DNA from: Rhizorhabdus histidinilytica
GTDB taxonomy: Bacteria > Pseudomonadota > Alphaproteobacteria > Sphingomonadales > Sphingomonadaceae
NCBI RefSeq assembly: GCF_900167915.1
Contig: NZ_FUYM01000001.1
Span: forward strand, 434,001 to 498,000
DNA length: 64,000 bases
Reading direction: 5' to 3'
The notes beneath the pieces were generated by a model. That model worked only from the letters and a program-made list of their open reading frames with translations. It was not told the DNA's origin and searched no databases. Positions within the stretch are counted from its first letter, which is position 1. Each line of letters opens with the position of its first letter. Positions 1-11,938 of the stretch are shown here, piece by piece. A program made the translations under genes and the position numbers.

Positions 1-1929
1 CGAAGTTGAAGCCCATCGTCTCCCAATTGACCCGCCGGATCGATGCAACGGTCGTCTCGATCTCGACACCGAGCACCGACAGAGTCATCCTGTCGCCGGG
101 CTTGAGGTCGAGCGCCTTGGCCGCCTGCTCTTCGACCGAGATCAGCGGCGGGCCGGCATAGTCGGCCGGCCACCATTTGCCGGCGACGATCTCGTTGCCC
201 TCGGCGAGCCTGGTCGAATAGGTCAGCCCGCGATCGCCGTTGAGGATCCATGCGCCCTTGGGGACCGGCTTCATGTCGGTCACGCGGACGCCGCGCACCG
301 CGACCACCGATCCGCGCAGGGAGGGAACGCTGTCGATCCTCGCCTCCGGCGCGCGGGCCAGTACGGTCGAGCGGAAGCGGTCGATATCCTCAGTCGGCAC
401 GTCGAGCGCGAAGAAGCTGGGGGCGACGGCCGGGACGGTCTTCTCGATCTGGTGGGTCAGGCTGGTCTGCACCACGGCGAGCACCACGAACAGGGTGAGG
501 CCGAGGCCCAGCGCGACGATCAGCCGGTCGGTCTGGGCTGCCGGGCGGTGGAGATTGGCGATGGCGAGGCGCAGCAGCGGCCGGCGCGGACGGGGCAGGG
601 CGCGGGCGCCGCGCCGGACCAGCCAGCCGATCGCGCCGAGCAGCGCGAAGATGCCGGCGGTCGCCGCGAGGAAGCCGGCGCTCAGCATCGGCTGCCGCGC
701 GGTGGCGATGGCGAGCAGGGCGATCCCCAGCCCCGCGCCGAGCATCGGCAGCAGCACCCGCCAGCGCGGCCAGCCGAGCGGCTCGATCCGCGCGCGGAAG
801 ATCGCCGCCGGGCTGACCTGCCCCGCCCGCGCCAGCGGCGACAGGCTGAACAGCAGCGCGGCGAGCAGGCCGTAGACGGCGCTGATCAGCAGCGGCAACG
901 GAAAGACCGCGAATTTCGGCGCGACCGGCAGCGCGTCGCCCGCCAGCTGGCCGACGATCGCGGGCACCGCGGTGCCGACCGCGAGGCCGGCGAGGATCGC
1001 CCCCGTCGAGACGATCGCGACCTGAATCAGATAGATGCGGAAGATGGTGGCGGAGGAGGCTCCCAATATCTTGAGAGTCGCGATGCCCGGACGCCGCTGA
1101 TCGAGCCAGGAGGCGACGCCGTTGCCGACGCCGATCCCGGCGACGACCAGCGCGGTCAGCCCGACCAGGGTCAGGAACTGGCCGAGTTGGTCGACCAGCC
1201 GGCGCAGCCCGCGCGCGGCGTTGGTACGGTCGGTCACCTCCCAATTGGCGTCGTGGAAGCGCTCGCCGAGCTGCTCGGCGATCGCATGGGCGTCGCGGTC
1301 GGCCGGCAGCCGAATGCGGTAGCGCGCGGTGAAGAGGCTGCCGGGCTGGACGAGCCTGGTCGCCGCCAGCCCCTCGCGCGAGACCAGGATGCTCGGTCCC
1401 AGGGTGAAGCCTTCGCCGACCCGGTCGGGCTCCTCGGCGATCAGCCCCGCGACCCGGAAGCTGGTTTCGCCGACGCGCACCCTGTCTCCGATCCTGAGCG
1501 ACAGCCGCTCGGCCAGTGCGGGGGCGATCATCGCGTCGAGGCCGGCGGGGCGGGACGTGAGCGCCCCCGGTTCCAGCCGCAGCGCGCCGTAGAGCGGCCA
1601 GCGATCGTCGACGCTCTTGAGCTCGGCGAGCACCGCGGCGGCCGCGTCGGCGCGCGACGCCATGGCGCGCAACCGGATCGTTTCCGACACCGCACCTTGC
1701 CGGACGAAGGCGGCGCGCTCGTCGGGCGCGGCCTCACGCTGGGCGACCCGCATCTCGATGTCGCCGCCCAATATCTCGCGACCGCGGCTGTCCAGCTCGG
1801 CGGTGATCGCGCGCGACAGGCTGCCGACTCCCGCGAGCCCCGCGACACCGAGGAACAGGCAGATGATCAGCAGGCGAAGCCCCTTCAGCCCGCCGCGCAT
1901 GTCGCGCAGCGCGAGCGCCCAGGCGGCCT

Positions 1930-1933
<4 letters not shown>
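1..1933 (-). CDS. ABC exporter permease, FtsX/YbbP-like (partial)
   Basis: Membrane subunit of an ABC exporter of the FtsX/MacB superfamily, working with the ATPase encoded just upstream. The 644 visible codons show one N-terminal membrane helix (about residues 15-37), a long periplasmic MacB-type domain, and then an FtsX core whose first helix is followed by the conserved stretch RRPGIATLKILGAS. More membrane segments follow and the C-terminus lies beyond position 1; YbbP-type permeases are usually about 830 residues. The start is GTG at 1933, giving a GTGA overlap with the ATPase stop, so the two are translationally coupled. The family moves lipids, lipoproteins or hydrophobic compounds; the substrate here cannot be read from sequence. 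Confidence 0.9.
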
Positions 1934-2616
<683 letters not shown>

Positions 2617-2703
2617 GCGGGGGGTGAAGTCCTCGGTTGTTGCCGGGGTGGAACATGAGGATTGGACGCGCGCCGATCAATGGGGGCGGAGGAAAAAGCC
2701 TTC

Positions 2704-2792
2704 CGTCATCCCGGCGGAGGCCGGGATCTCGGGAGAGGGGAGATGAGGTCGAGGCAGAGCCGCCGAGATGCCGGCCTCCGCCGGCATGACGC
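2704..2792. repeat. REP-like inverted repeat pair
   Basis: Two arms of about 29 bases face each other (2704-2732 and 2764-2792), differing at only two positions. The difference is compensatory: CCCGG..CCGGG in one arm and GCCGG..CCGGC in the other. Each arm also carries its own small hairpin (CCGGC-ggag-GCCGG). This matches the dispersed REP/BIME-type elements common in sphingomonad intergenic DNA. It lies between the convergent-free 5' end of the ABC operon and the clpA terminator. Confidence 0.7.
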
Positions 2793-2800
2793 GCACAGGC

Positions 2801-2840
2801 AAAAGAAAAAGGCCCGCCTCCTGGGGGAGACGGGCCTTTC
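2801..2840 (-). terminator. Rho-independent terminator of clpA
   Basis: On the minus strand a GC-rich hairpin (AAAGGCCCG paired with CGGGCCTTT, with an inner TCC/GGA pairing) is followed directly by TTTTTCTTTT. It begins about 14 bases after the clpA stop codon, so it should end the clpA transcript. Confidence 0.88.
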
Positions 2841-2853
2841 TCGTTTCGAAGGT

Positions 2854-5169
<2,316 letters not shown>

Positions 5170-5292
5170 GGTCGTTTTACTCCGTTCGGCATGGGCCGAG
5201 CCATGCCGCTGCACCATATGTCGGATGCCTCAGGCCGTTCATCAAGACCTCCCGCCGGAGCAAGCGGACACCGCTTCCCGGCAGACGCGTCC

Positions 5293-5490
5293 TCATCGCT
5301 TGAATAGGCTTTCGGCCGTTGCGCGATGGTTAAGGGCGTTCTTGATCTTGGTCCTGCACCGCTCGATCTCGCCCTGCAGCGCGGAGATGCGGGCCTCCAG
5401 CTCGTCGACCGACAGATGGTCGATGTCCTGCCGGATGAGTTGCGTCACCGGGTCGTCGGGGCGCTTCGCGAAAAGATCGTCGGGCTCCAT
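5293..5490 (-). CDS. DUF1192 family small protein
   Basis: A protein of about 65 residues (67 if the ATG at 5496 is used) beginning MEPDDLFAKRPDDP and continuing with a predicted helical segment LSVDELEARISALQGEIERC. This is the DUF1192 pattern of alphaproteobacteria, a likely short coiled coil of unknown function. It is divergent from the quinone oxidoreductase gene starting at 5573, a neighbourhood seen repeatedly in alphaproteobacteria. No strong ribosome binding site separates the two candidate starts. Longer upstream reading in the same frame is the antisense of the neighbouring gene. Confidence 0.82.
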   Translation of the reverse strand: MEPDDLFAKRPDDPVTQLIRQDIDHLSVDELEARISALQGEIERCRTKIKNALNHRATAESLFKR

Positions 5491-5572
5491 GCGCATAACG
5501 TTGACCGTGGCGGGCCGCATGTCAATAAACCCTGCGAGAAGCACGCCTCGGCAAAGCCGAAAAGGGAGACCA

Positions 5573-6568
5573 ATGGTCGAGATTCCCGACTGGATGACCG
5601 CGATCGACCCCGAGGGCAAGGGCGGACCCGAGATATTGCAGCCGGTGCGCCGCCCGGTTCCCCGGCCGGGACCCGGCCAGGTGCTGATCCGAGTCGCGGC
5701 GGCCGGGGTCAACCGTCCCGACGTCGCCCAGCGCAACGGCGCCTATCCGCCGCCTCCCGGCGCGCCGTCGATCCTCGGCCTCGAGGTTTCCGGCGAGGTC
5801 GTGGCCCTGGGGGAGGGGGCATTGCCCGAACTGCTCGGCCAGCCGGTCTGTGCGCTCGTCGCGGGCGGCGGCTATGCCGATTATGTCGCGGCCGAGGCGG
5901 GGCTCTGCCTGCCGGTTCCGAACACCCTGTCGATGGTCGAGGCGGCGGCGATCCCCGAAACCCTGTTCACCGTGTGGAGCAACGTCTACGAGCGTGCCTA
6001 TGCGGCCGAAGGCGACCGGCTGCTCGTCCATGGAGGGACCAGCGGGATCGGCACGATGGCGATCCTGCTCGGCCGCATCTTCCAGGTCGAGACGATCGTC
6101 ACCGCCGGGTCGGACGAGAAATGTGCGGCCGCAATCGGGCTGGGCGCCGCCCACGCGATCAACTACCGCAGCCAGGACTATGTCTCGGAGATCGATCGGA
6201 TCACCGGCGGAAAGGGCGTGAACATCGTCCTCGACATGGTCGGCGGCGCCTATGTTCCGCGCAACATCGACTGCCTGGCCGATGACGGCCGCCATGTCTC
6301 GATCGCGGTGCTCGGCGGCGCCAAGGCCGAGATCCCGATCTGGAAGATCATGCAGAAGCGCCTGACCCTGACCGGATCGACCCTGCGGCCCCGCAGCGCG
6401 GCCTTCAAGACGGCAGTGGCAGAGGAGATATCCTCGGTGGTCTGGCCGCATGTCGAGGAGGGGCGGCTGAAGCCGGTGATCGACGCGACCTTCCCGCTCG
6501 CCCAGGCGGCCGACGCACACCGCCGCTTGGACGAGGATCATGTCGGGAAGGTCGTGCTCGTCGTCTGA
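5573..6568 (+). CDS. NAD(P)H quinone oxidoreductase (zinc-independent MDR family)
   Basis: A 331-residue medium-chain dehydrogenase/reductase of the quinone oxidoreductase class. It has the GroES-like N-terminal domain with AAGVNRPDVAQRNGAYPPPPG (split here as AAGVNRPDVAQ and NGAYPPPPG), the nucleotide-binding stretch LLVHGGTSGIGTMAI (about 144-158), and VLDMVGGAYV. No zinc-ligand cysteines are seen. It would reduce quinones or enals with NADPH in the cytosol. The start ATG 5573 has GGGAG five bases upstream; the frame stays open further upstream only as antisense of clpA and DUF1192. The exact substrate is not predictable. Confidence 0.93.
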   Translation: MVEIPDWMTAIDPEGKGGPEILQPVRRPVPRPGPGQVLIRVAAAGVNRPDVAQRNGAYPPPPGAPSILGLEVSGEVVALGEGALPELLGQPVCALVAGGGYADYVAAEAGLCLPVPNTLSMVEAAAIPETLFTVWSNVYERAYAAEGDRLLVHGGTSGIGTMAILLGRIFQVETIVTAGSDEKCAAAIGLGAAHAINYRSQDYVSEIDRITGGKGVNIVLDMVGGAYVPRNIDCLADDGRHVSIAVLGGAKAEIPIWKIMQKRLTLTGSTLRPRSAAFKTAVAEEISSVVWPHVEEGRLKPVIDATFPLAQAADAHRRLDEDHVGKVVLVV

Positions 6569-6586
6569 CGGAGACGCTTCAGGCGA

Positions 6587-7192
6587 TCACTTGTCCAGGC
6601 TCTTGGCGTGGTCGAGATGCTTCTGGACCACCGGCGCGATCCCGCCAGCCGCGGTCTTGAGCGACGCGGTGTCGCCATGCTCGGCATAGTCGCGCATCAG
6701 CACCAGCGCGTCCTCATGGGCGTCGACCTGGTTGTCGATGTAGGCTTCGTCGAACGCGGCGCCCTTCTTGGCGCGAAGTTCGGCAAGATCCTCGTTCTGG
6801 TCCTCGGTCAGCGTGGCGTTGGGCGTGATCGCGGGGGTAGCGGTCGCCGCCGCGGCCTTGATCTTCGCGGTCGACTCGGTGTGCGCCTTGATCATCTCGG
6901 CGGCGAAGTCCTTGACGGCCTGCGACGATGCGTTGGTCTGCGCGATCTTGGCCGCGGCGATCTCGAACGCATCGGACTTGGCCGCCTTGTCGACGAAATC
7001 CTGTCCGGTGGGCGTCGGCGTCATCGCCTGCTGGACGTCGACCATCGCGTTCGACGCCATCGCGCCCGCCGTGTCGGCGGTTCCGGCGGCGCCATTGGCG
7101 ACGCTGTCGGCCGTCTGCTCGGCCTTCTTGCCGCATCCGGCGAGGCTCAGCGCGAGCGCGGCCGTCGATGCGATCAGAAAATGTCTATACAT
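6587..7192 (-). CDS. DUF4142 domain lipoprotein
   Basis: A 201-residue exported protein. A lipoprotein signal peptide ends in LSLAGC with the lipidated cysteine at 20, followed by a low-complexity Ala/Gly/Asp linker. The DUF4142 four-helix domain (about 65-200) contains QDFVDKAAKSDAFEIAAAKI and the paired histidines in DAHEDALVLM and VVQKHLDHAKSL. The fold resembles ferritin-like bundles; the function is unknown, but family members are often stress-induced in alphaproteobacteria. That fits the EcfG-type promoter 29 bases upstream of the start, plus a strong AGGAGG site. It converges on the quinone oxidoreductase with an 18-base gap. Confidence 0.92.
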   Translation of the reverse strand: MYRHFLIASTAALALSLAGCGKKAEQTADSVANGAAGTADTAGAMASNAMVDVQQAMTPTPTGQDFVDKAAKSDAFEIAAAKIAQTNASSQAVKDFAAEMIKAHTESTAKIKAAAATATPAITPNATLTEDQNEDLAELRAKKGAAFDEAYIDNQVDAHEDALVLMRDYAEHGDTASLKTAAGGIAPVVQKHLDHAKSLDK

Positions 7193-7217
7193 TATCCGTC
7201 CTCCTACGTGGCGGGCT

Positions 7218-7955
7218 CTAAACGACTGGGCCTGCGCGGCGTTCCGGAGAGGCGAGTCTCGCCTGCAGGTCGAGGGCATCGCCGGTCGCGGCCATGGCGG
7301 CGGTATTGTCGAAGATGCACCAGCCGCCATGGCATCGCAGCAGCGCGGCATGGCGGTCCAGTTCGGCTTCGCCATAGGCCGAGCGATACATGACCGGCGA
7401 TCCGTGCAACCGGAGATAGACCAACCCCGGCCAGCCGCCGGGTTCCCCCGCGCCCTTGGCGGGCGCGGGATCGGCGGCGACGCGGGCGACACGACGATCG
7501 GCCAGCAGCCGGTCGGCGGCGCCGGTGAACCAGCTCGGATGGCGCGGCTCGCAGGCGATCGGCACCTGGGTCGTCGTGCGGCATAGGGCCAGGAAGGCGG
7601 ACAGCACTTTGGCGTCGAAGGCCAGCGACGGCGGCAATTGCAGCAGCAGGACGCCCAGCTTGTCGCCAAGCCCGCTCGCCTCCGCCACGAAACGGTCGAG
7701 AGTGTCGCCGCAGTCGACCAGACGCAGCTCGTGGCTGATCCGCCTGGGGATCTTCACCGCGAACCGGAAATCGTCGCGGACGCTCGCGGCCCAGCGCCGG
7801 TAGGTGGTGACGCGATGCGGGCGATAGAAGCTGCTGTTGATCTCGACCGCATCGAAGCGGGCCGCATAGCGTTCGAGATGCGTTCCCTCAGCGGGGAAGG
7901 CGGCGGCATGGATCGAGGGGATCGACCAGCCGGCGGTACCGATCCTTACGCGCAT
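7218..7955 (-). CDS. DUF72 family protein (YecE-like)
   Basis: A 245-residue TIM-barrel protein of the DUF72/YecE family. It opens with RIGTAGWSIP and contains EINSSFYRP, FRFAVKIPRRISHELRL and LLQLPPSLAFD, all family hallmarks, and ends with a CIFDNTAAMAA segment. The biochemical role is unknown. Its ATG overlaps the stop of the KTSC gene by one base (TGATG), so the two are coupled. Length is typical. Confidence 0.9.
   Translation of the reverse strand: MRVRIGTAGWSIPSIHAAAFPAEGTHLERYAARFDAVEINSSFYRPHRVTTYRRWAASVRDDFRFAVKIPRRISHELRLVDCGDTLDRFVAEASGLGDKLGVLLLQLPPSLAFDAKVLSAFLALCRTTTQVPIACEPRHPSWFTGAADRLLADRRVARVAADPAPAKGAGEPGGWPGLVYLRLHGSPVMYRSAYGEAELDRHAALLRCHGGWCIFDNTAAMAATGDALDLQARLASPERRAGPVV
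7221..7245 (-). promoter_or_regulatory. EcfG-type general stress promoter
   Basis: On the minus strand GGAAC (7245-7241) and CGTT (7224-7221) are separated by exactly 16 bases, the consensus of the alphaproteobacterial general-stress sigma factor EcfG. It lies 29 bases upstream of the DUF4142 lipoprotein start and overlaps the last codons of the DUF72 gene, so DUF4142 can be transcribed independently of the gene before it. Confidence 0.72.
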
Positions 7956-8149
7956 CAGCGGCGGGTGAAGGCGAAATGGTCGCGGATGCGGGCGTTGAAG
8001 AAGCGCCCCTTCGAGCGTGCGGCCCGCATCGCCGCGACGATCCGCGCCGGCACGTCGTGATAGCTGTAACGCCGGCCGGTCACGAACTCGATGTCGAGCC
8101 GCCGCGCCGCCGCGTCATAGTCGAAGCTGCGGATGACCGAGGAAGGCAT
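7955..8149 (-). CDS. KTSC domain small protein
   Basis: A 64-residue protein made of a single KTSC domain: SSVIRSFDYDAAARRLDIEF, then GRRYSYHDVP and a C-terminal SKGRFFNARIRDHF. In this copy the name-giving K-T-S-C positions are only partly kept (the final segment reads DHFAFTRR). KTSC domains occur next to RNA/DNA-processing proteins, and a binding role has been proposed, not shown. Its stop overlaps the start of the DUF72 gene. Confidence 0.85.
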   Translation of the reverse strand: MPSSVIRSFDYDAAARRLDIEFVTGRRYSYHDVPARIVAAMRAARSKGRFFNARIRDHFAFTRR

Positions 8150-8184
8150 GCTCCGGAAACGCGCGAGCGGGCTGCGCGCTCCCG

Positions 8185-8616
8185 TCAGGCGAACAGGTCG
8201 ACCACCTCGGCATCGGGAAACACCGCTTCGACGAGCAGCGAACGGTGGCAGCAGCCGGGCTCGCGCTCGAAGCAGAGCAGCGCGGTCGGCCGTTCGCGCG
8301 CCATGTCGGCCAGCATCGCGGCCTGCGCCATCGCTTCGGGCAGGGCGAGCTGACCGTCATAGACCCGGCGCAGCGTCGTCATGTCGTGGCGCCGCGCGGC
8401 GGTGCGGCCTTCGGGCGGCGTGCCGAGCGCCTTCAGCCCGACATAGTCGATCCCGGCCTCGCGCAGTCCGGCTGCCAGGATATTCTTGGAAAAGCCCGGC
8501 CGCCGAGATAGCGGCACCGCGCGGACGTCGGCGAGCAGCGTCACGCCGGCGGTGCGGAGCCGATCGATCAGCTCCGCCTGGGTCGCGCCCTCATAGCCGA
8601 TCGTGAAGATCCGCAT
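8185..8616 (-). CDS. DUF488 family protein
   Basis: A 143-residue protein of the DUF488 family: begins MRIFTIGYEG, has LLADVRAVPLSRRPGFSK, and ends with the cysteine-rich CFEREPGCCHRSLL. The family is of unknown function; the conserved Cys/His cluster suggests metal binding or a redox-active site. The start ATG 8616 was chosen because the family begins with this segment; the longer frame upstream runs through the next gene. A small membrane protein gene ends 11 bases before it, so the two are probably one operon under the promoter at about 8863-8888. Confidence 0.9.
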   Translation of the reverse strand: MRIFTIGYEGATQAELIDRLRTAGVTLLADVRAVPLSRRPGFSKNILAAGLREAGIDYVGLKALGTPPEGRTAARRHDMTTLRRVYDGQLALPEAMAQAAMLADMARERPTALLCFEREPGCCHRSLLVEAVFPDAEVVDLFA

Positions 8617-8627
8617 GGGGCCCGGTG

Positions 8628-8828
8628 TCAGCTCTTGCCGCCGCCGTTGTTGCGGTTGGTGTAGAGCAGCGCGGCGACGATCGCCGCCGATCCGATGCCG
8701 ATCGCGGCGCCGACGACGGCGGTCTTTTTGGTGATCTTGGGGGTGGGGACGCCCTTCTTCTTCTTTGCGGCGGGTTTCTCCGCGGCTGGCGGGCTGTCCG
8801 GCGTGCTGTTCTCGTCGCTCAACGTCAC
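8628..8828 (-). CDS. small single-pass membrane protein
   Basis: A 66-residue protein not assigned to a known family. A Pro/Ala/Lys-rich N-terminal half carries the basic run KKKKGVPTPKITKK. One hydrophobic segment follows (about 37-57, VVGAAIGIGSAAIVAALLY), then a short polar tail. Start is GTG 8828 with AGGAGAGA immediately upstream. An N-in topology with the basic segment in the cytoplasm is likely. It lies 11 bases before the DUF488 gene and downstream of an EcfG-like promoter, so it may be stress-induced. Confidence 0.7.
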   Translation of the reverse strand: MTLSDENSTPDSPPAAEKPAAKKKKGVPTPKITKKTAVVGAAIGIGSAAIVAALLYTNRNNGGGKS

Positions 8829-8862
8829 TCTCTCCTGCCTGTACGGGCCCCTGCTGGGCGCC

Positions 8863-8888
8863 GACGGCTCGGGAAGGCAAGCGGTTCC
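8863..8888 (-). promoter_or_regulatory. possible EcfG-type promoter
   Basis: GGAAC (8888-8884) and CGTC (8866-8863) are separated by 17 bases on the minus strand. The -10 differs from the CGTT consensus at the last base. It sits 34 bases upstream of the GTG of the small membrane protein. Confidence 0.45.
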
Positions 8889-8978
8889 TCGGTGAGTCGT
8901 TCGGGCGCCGTGGCGAATAGCCCGTGCGGTTTCCCCTCATAGGCCATCGGGGCGGCGAGGGGGAACCCCGAAACCGGT

Positions 8979-9734
8979 TCAGCTCAGTGCGTCCCAGAGC
9001 AGCTTGGCGGTGAGCGCGAGGCAGATCGTCACCAGCACCGGACGGATCACCTTCGCCCCGAAGCGGATCGCGGTGTGCGAACCGGTCCACGCGCCCGAGG
9101 CGGCGCCGACCGCCATGCACAGGCCAAGCAGGATCATTGCATGTCCGGTCGAAAGAAAAACAATCAAGCTACCGAAATTACTAGAGAAATTGAATGCCTT
9201 GGTGTGTGCGGTAGCGCGGATCAGGCCCATGCCGCGCAGCGATACCAGGCTGGTCGCGAAGAAGCTGCCGGTGCCCGGTCCGAAGAAGCCGTCATAGAAG
9301 CCGATCGCGCCTCCGACCGGCAGATAGCCGCGCGTGCCAAGCCGATGATGAACGTCCTCGTCCGACATGCGCGGGCTGAGCAGCACATAGGCGGCGACTG
9401 CGACGAGCAGCACCGGCACGATCAGCTTGAGCACATCGGTCTTGATCGACTGGACGATCCAGGCGCCGAGCCCCGAAAGGATCAGGATCACCACCACCTG
9501 TGGCCAGTAGGTCCGCCAGTCGATCAGGCCCTTGCGGCTGAAGTTGAAGGTCGCGGTGGCGGAGCTGAAACTTGACTGCAGCTTATTGGTCGCCAGCGTC
9601 GCGATTGGCGGGACGCCGGCCGACAGCATCGCCGGAACGGTCAGCAGCCCGCCGCCGCCGGCGATCGCGTCGATGAAGCCGGCGATGAAGGCGACGACCG
9701 TCAGCAGCGCATAGGTTTCGATGGCCAGATGCAT
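8979..9734 (-). CDS. TSUP family permease (TauE/SafE, YfcA-like)
   Basis: A 251-residue integral membrane protein with about eight hydrophobic segments. The N-terminal repeat motif [20 protein letters not shown] is characteristic of the TauE/SafE (DUF81) family, and the second half repeats it as [18 protein letters not shown]. Family members export sulfite, sulfonates or other organic anions; substrate is not predictable. It is divergent from tgt with 75 bases between the starts. The 150 bases after its stop hold no gene. Confidence 0.92.
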   Translation of the reverse strand: MHLAIETYALLTVVAFIAGFIDAIAGGGGLLTVPAMLSAGVPPIATLATNKLQSSFSSATATFNFSRKGLIDWRTYWPQVVVILILSGLGAWIVQSIKTDVLKLIVPVLLVAVAAYVLLSPRMSDEDVHHRLGTRGYLPVGGAIGFYDGFFGPGTGSFFATSLVSLRGMGLIRATAHTKAFNFSSNFGSLIVFLSTGHAMILLGLCMAVGAASGAWTGSHTAIRFGAKVIRPVLVTICLALTAKLLWDALS

Positions 9735-9809
9735 GGATCGCCCGTGCCGCAGGGGGCGACGGAGCGCAAGCCTTGGCAGTACGGGGCCGCGCCTCTATGG
9801 CCTGCGGCC

Positions 9810-10952
9810 ATGACGGCACCCCGCTTCCACTTCTCGATCGCCGCGACCGACGGCAAGGCCCGCACCGGCACGATCCGCATGCAGCGCGGCGACATCCGCA
9901 CTCCGGCCTTCATGCCGGTCGGGACCGCCGCGACCGTCAAGGCGATGAAGCCGGCAGACGTCCGCGCGACCGGCGCGGACATCATCCTCGGCAACACCTA
10001 TCACCTGATGCTGCGCCCCGGCGCGGAGCGCGTCGCCCGGCTCGGCGGGCTGCATCGTTTCATGCGCTGGGATCGACCGATCCTGACCGATAGCGGCGGC
10101 TATCAGGTGATGAGCCTGTCGGCGCTGACCCGGCGGAGCGAAGAGGGCGTGTCGTTCAAGAGTCATCTCGACGGCTCCGCGCACATGCTGAGTCCCGAGC
10201 GGTCGATCGAGATCCAGCGGCTGCTCGGTTCCGACATCGTCATGGCGTTCGACGAGCTGGTGCCGACCACGACCACGGTGCAGCAGCAGGCCGAGGCGAT
10301 GGAGCGCTCGATGCGCTGGGCCAAGCGTTCGCGCGACGCGTTCGACGCGGGCGGCGAGCATGCCGGGCGGGCGGCCTTGTTCGGCATCCAGCAGGGCGCG
10401 CTCGACGAGAAGCTGCGCAAGGCCTCGGCCGACGCGCTGCTGGCGATCGGTTTCGACGGCTATGCGGTCGGCGGGCTCGCGGTGGGCGAGGGGCAGGAGG
10501 CGATGTTCGCCACGCTCGACTTCGCGCCGGGCCAACTCGACCCCGACAAGCCTCGTTACCTGATGGGCGTCGGCAAGCCCGACGACATCGTCGGCGCGGT
10601 CGAGCGGGGTATCGACATGTTCGACTGCGTGCTGCCGACGCGATCGGGGCGCAACGGCCAGGCCTTCACCCGCCGGGGTCCGATCAACCTGCGCAACGCC
10701 CGGTTCGGCGAGGACGAGCGGCCGCTCGACGAAAGCTGCGCCTGCGCGGTGTGCGGCCAGTTCAGCCGCGCCTATCTCCACCACCTGATCCGCGCCGGCG
10801 AGATCCTCGGCGCGATGCTGATGACCGAGCATAATCTCAGCTTCTACCAGGGGCTGATGGAGGACCTGCGCGCGGCGATCGCGACTGGCACGTTGTCGAG
10901 CTTCGCCGCCGATTTCCGCGCCGCCTATCATGGCGGCGGCACGGGCGACTAG
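9810..10952 (+). CDS. tgt: tRNA-guanine transglycosylase
   Basis: Exchanges G34 of tRNA-Asp, -Asn, -His and -Tyr for preQ1 in queuosine synthesis. The 380-residue protein has the catalytic region [12 protein letters not shown] (general acid/base Asp about 90), the substrate pocket GIQQGALDE and [10 protein letters not shown], the nucleophile segment [21 protein letters not shown], and the zinc site CACAVC plus LHHL. The start ATG 9810 gives [10 protein letters not shown] as in other Tgt proteins; an open frame back to 9729 overlaps the divergent TSUP gene start region and is not favoured. The queA gene often found beside tgt is absent here. Confidence 0.97.
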   Translation: MTAPRFHFSIAATDGKARTGTIRMQRGDIRTPAFMPVGTAATVKAMKPADVRATGADIILGNTYHLMLRPGAERVARLGGLHRFMRWDRPILTDSGGYQVMSLSALTRRSEEGVSFKSHLDGSAHMLSPERSIEIQRLLGSDIVMAFDELVPTTTTVQQQAEAMERSMRWAKRSRDAFDAGGEHAGRAALFGIQQGALDEKLRKASADALLAIGFDGYAVGGLAVGEGQEAMFATLDFAPGQLDPDKPRYLMGVGKPDDIVGAVERGIDMFDCVLPTRSGRNGQAFTRRGPINLRNARFGEDERPLDESCACAVCGQFSRAYLHHLIRAGEILGAMLMTEHNLSFYQGLMEDLRAAIATGTLSSFAADFRAAYHGGGTGD

Positions 10953-10958
10953 CGGAAC

Positions 10959-11798
10959 TCAGGCTGCCAGGCGCGCCGCCGCGACGCGATCGATCAGCGC
11001 GCGGGCAGGGGCCAGCGCCCGTTCGGCGCGCTCGCGCGGACCGATGCCCGCTTCGGCCACCGCGCGCATCGGCACCTCGACGCCGATCGCCGGATCGTCG
11101 CGGAGCGCCATCAGGATGTCGAACAGGGGCAGTTCGCCTTCGCCCGGCGGGAGGCGCGAGAAGGCCGCTTCCTCGAAATAGATGGGGTGGGCCGGCGCGA
11201 GTGGCACGTCGCAGAGCTGCACATAGCCGATCGTGCCGGGCGCCAGCGCGGCGACGTCGGCGGGCGTTCCACCCGAGCGGATGAGGTGCATCGTATCGAG
11301 CAGGATTCGGCAATCGGACCGGCCGACATGCCGCCATGCCGCTAGAGCGGTCGGCAGGTCCGGCGTGCTGACGCGCCCGCGCGAGAACTCGATGGCGCTG
11401 TCGATGCCGGCCGCGCCGGCCATCTCGGCCAGCAGGGCATATTGATCGAAGGTTCGCGCCATGTCGGGATCGAAGCTCAATATGTTGACGCAGCGCACCC
11501 CGAGCTCCGCCATGATCGCGACGTCGTCGGCATAGAGGTCGCGCACGTCGCGATCGGGGCGGACGACCAGGCCTTCGCCGAGCGCGAGCGTCACCCCATG
11601 ATCCCGCGCCACGGCAACCAGATCGCGCCGGAGCGCGCGATCGGTCCGCAGCGAATAGGGCGCATAGCCTTCCGGGTTGCAGTCGAGCGGTTCGAGGATC
11701 AGCGAGATGGACGGCGCGCCGAGGTCGGCCGCGAGCTCGACGAACGCCACCGGCGGCAGCGCGAACACGGTGAGGAAGTCTATGCCGGGACGGTTCAC
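10959..11798 (-). CDS. sugar phosphate isomerase/epimerase-like TIM-barrel protein
   Basis: A 279-residue protein of the xylose-isomerase-like TIM-barrel superfamily. It shows GIDFLTVFALPPVAFVELA at the start, AIEFSRGR in the middle, RILLDTMHLIRSGGTPADV and GYVQLCDVPLAP, where Glu, Asp/His and Asp at barrel strand ends would bind a divalent metal. The GTG at 11798 is preferred because AGGGAGAGG lies six bases before it; an ATG six codons upstream is possible. It converges on tgt (6-base gap). The sugar substrate is not known. Confidence 0.85.
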   Translation of the reverse strand: MNRPGIDFLTVFALPPVAFVELAADLGAPSISLILEPLDCNPEGYAPYSLRTDRALRRDLVAVARDHGVTLALGEGLVVRPDRDVRDLYADDVAIMAELGVRCVNILSFDPDMARTFDQYALLAEMAGAAGIDSAIEFSRGRVSTPDLPTALAAWRHVGRSDCRILLDTMHLIRSGGTPADVAALAPGTIGYVQLCDVPLAPAHPIYFEEAAFSRLPPGEGELPLFDILMALRDDPAIGVEVPMRAVAEAGIGPRERAERALAPARALIDRVAAARLAA

Positions 11799-11900
11799 GC
11801 CATGCCTCTCCCTCATGCCTCGTCGCCGACGCGTATAGAGGAATGAACGGGCGATGTCCTTCATCCCGCACCGGCGGGCTCGGAAGCAGTCTTTCGGGAA

Positions 11901-11937
11901 ACAAAAACCCCGGCAAGTCAGCGACTTGCCGGGGTTT
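11901..11937 (-). terminator. Rho-independent terminator after tRNA-Val
   Basis: A perfect 15-base-pair stem (AAACCCCGGCAAGTC / GACTTGCCGGGGTTT) with a three-base loop, followed on the minus strand by TTTTTGTTT. It starts one base after the tRNA 3' CCA. Confidence 0.93.
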
Positions 11938-11938
11938 G

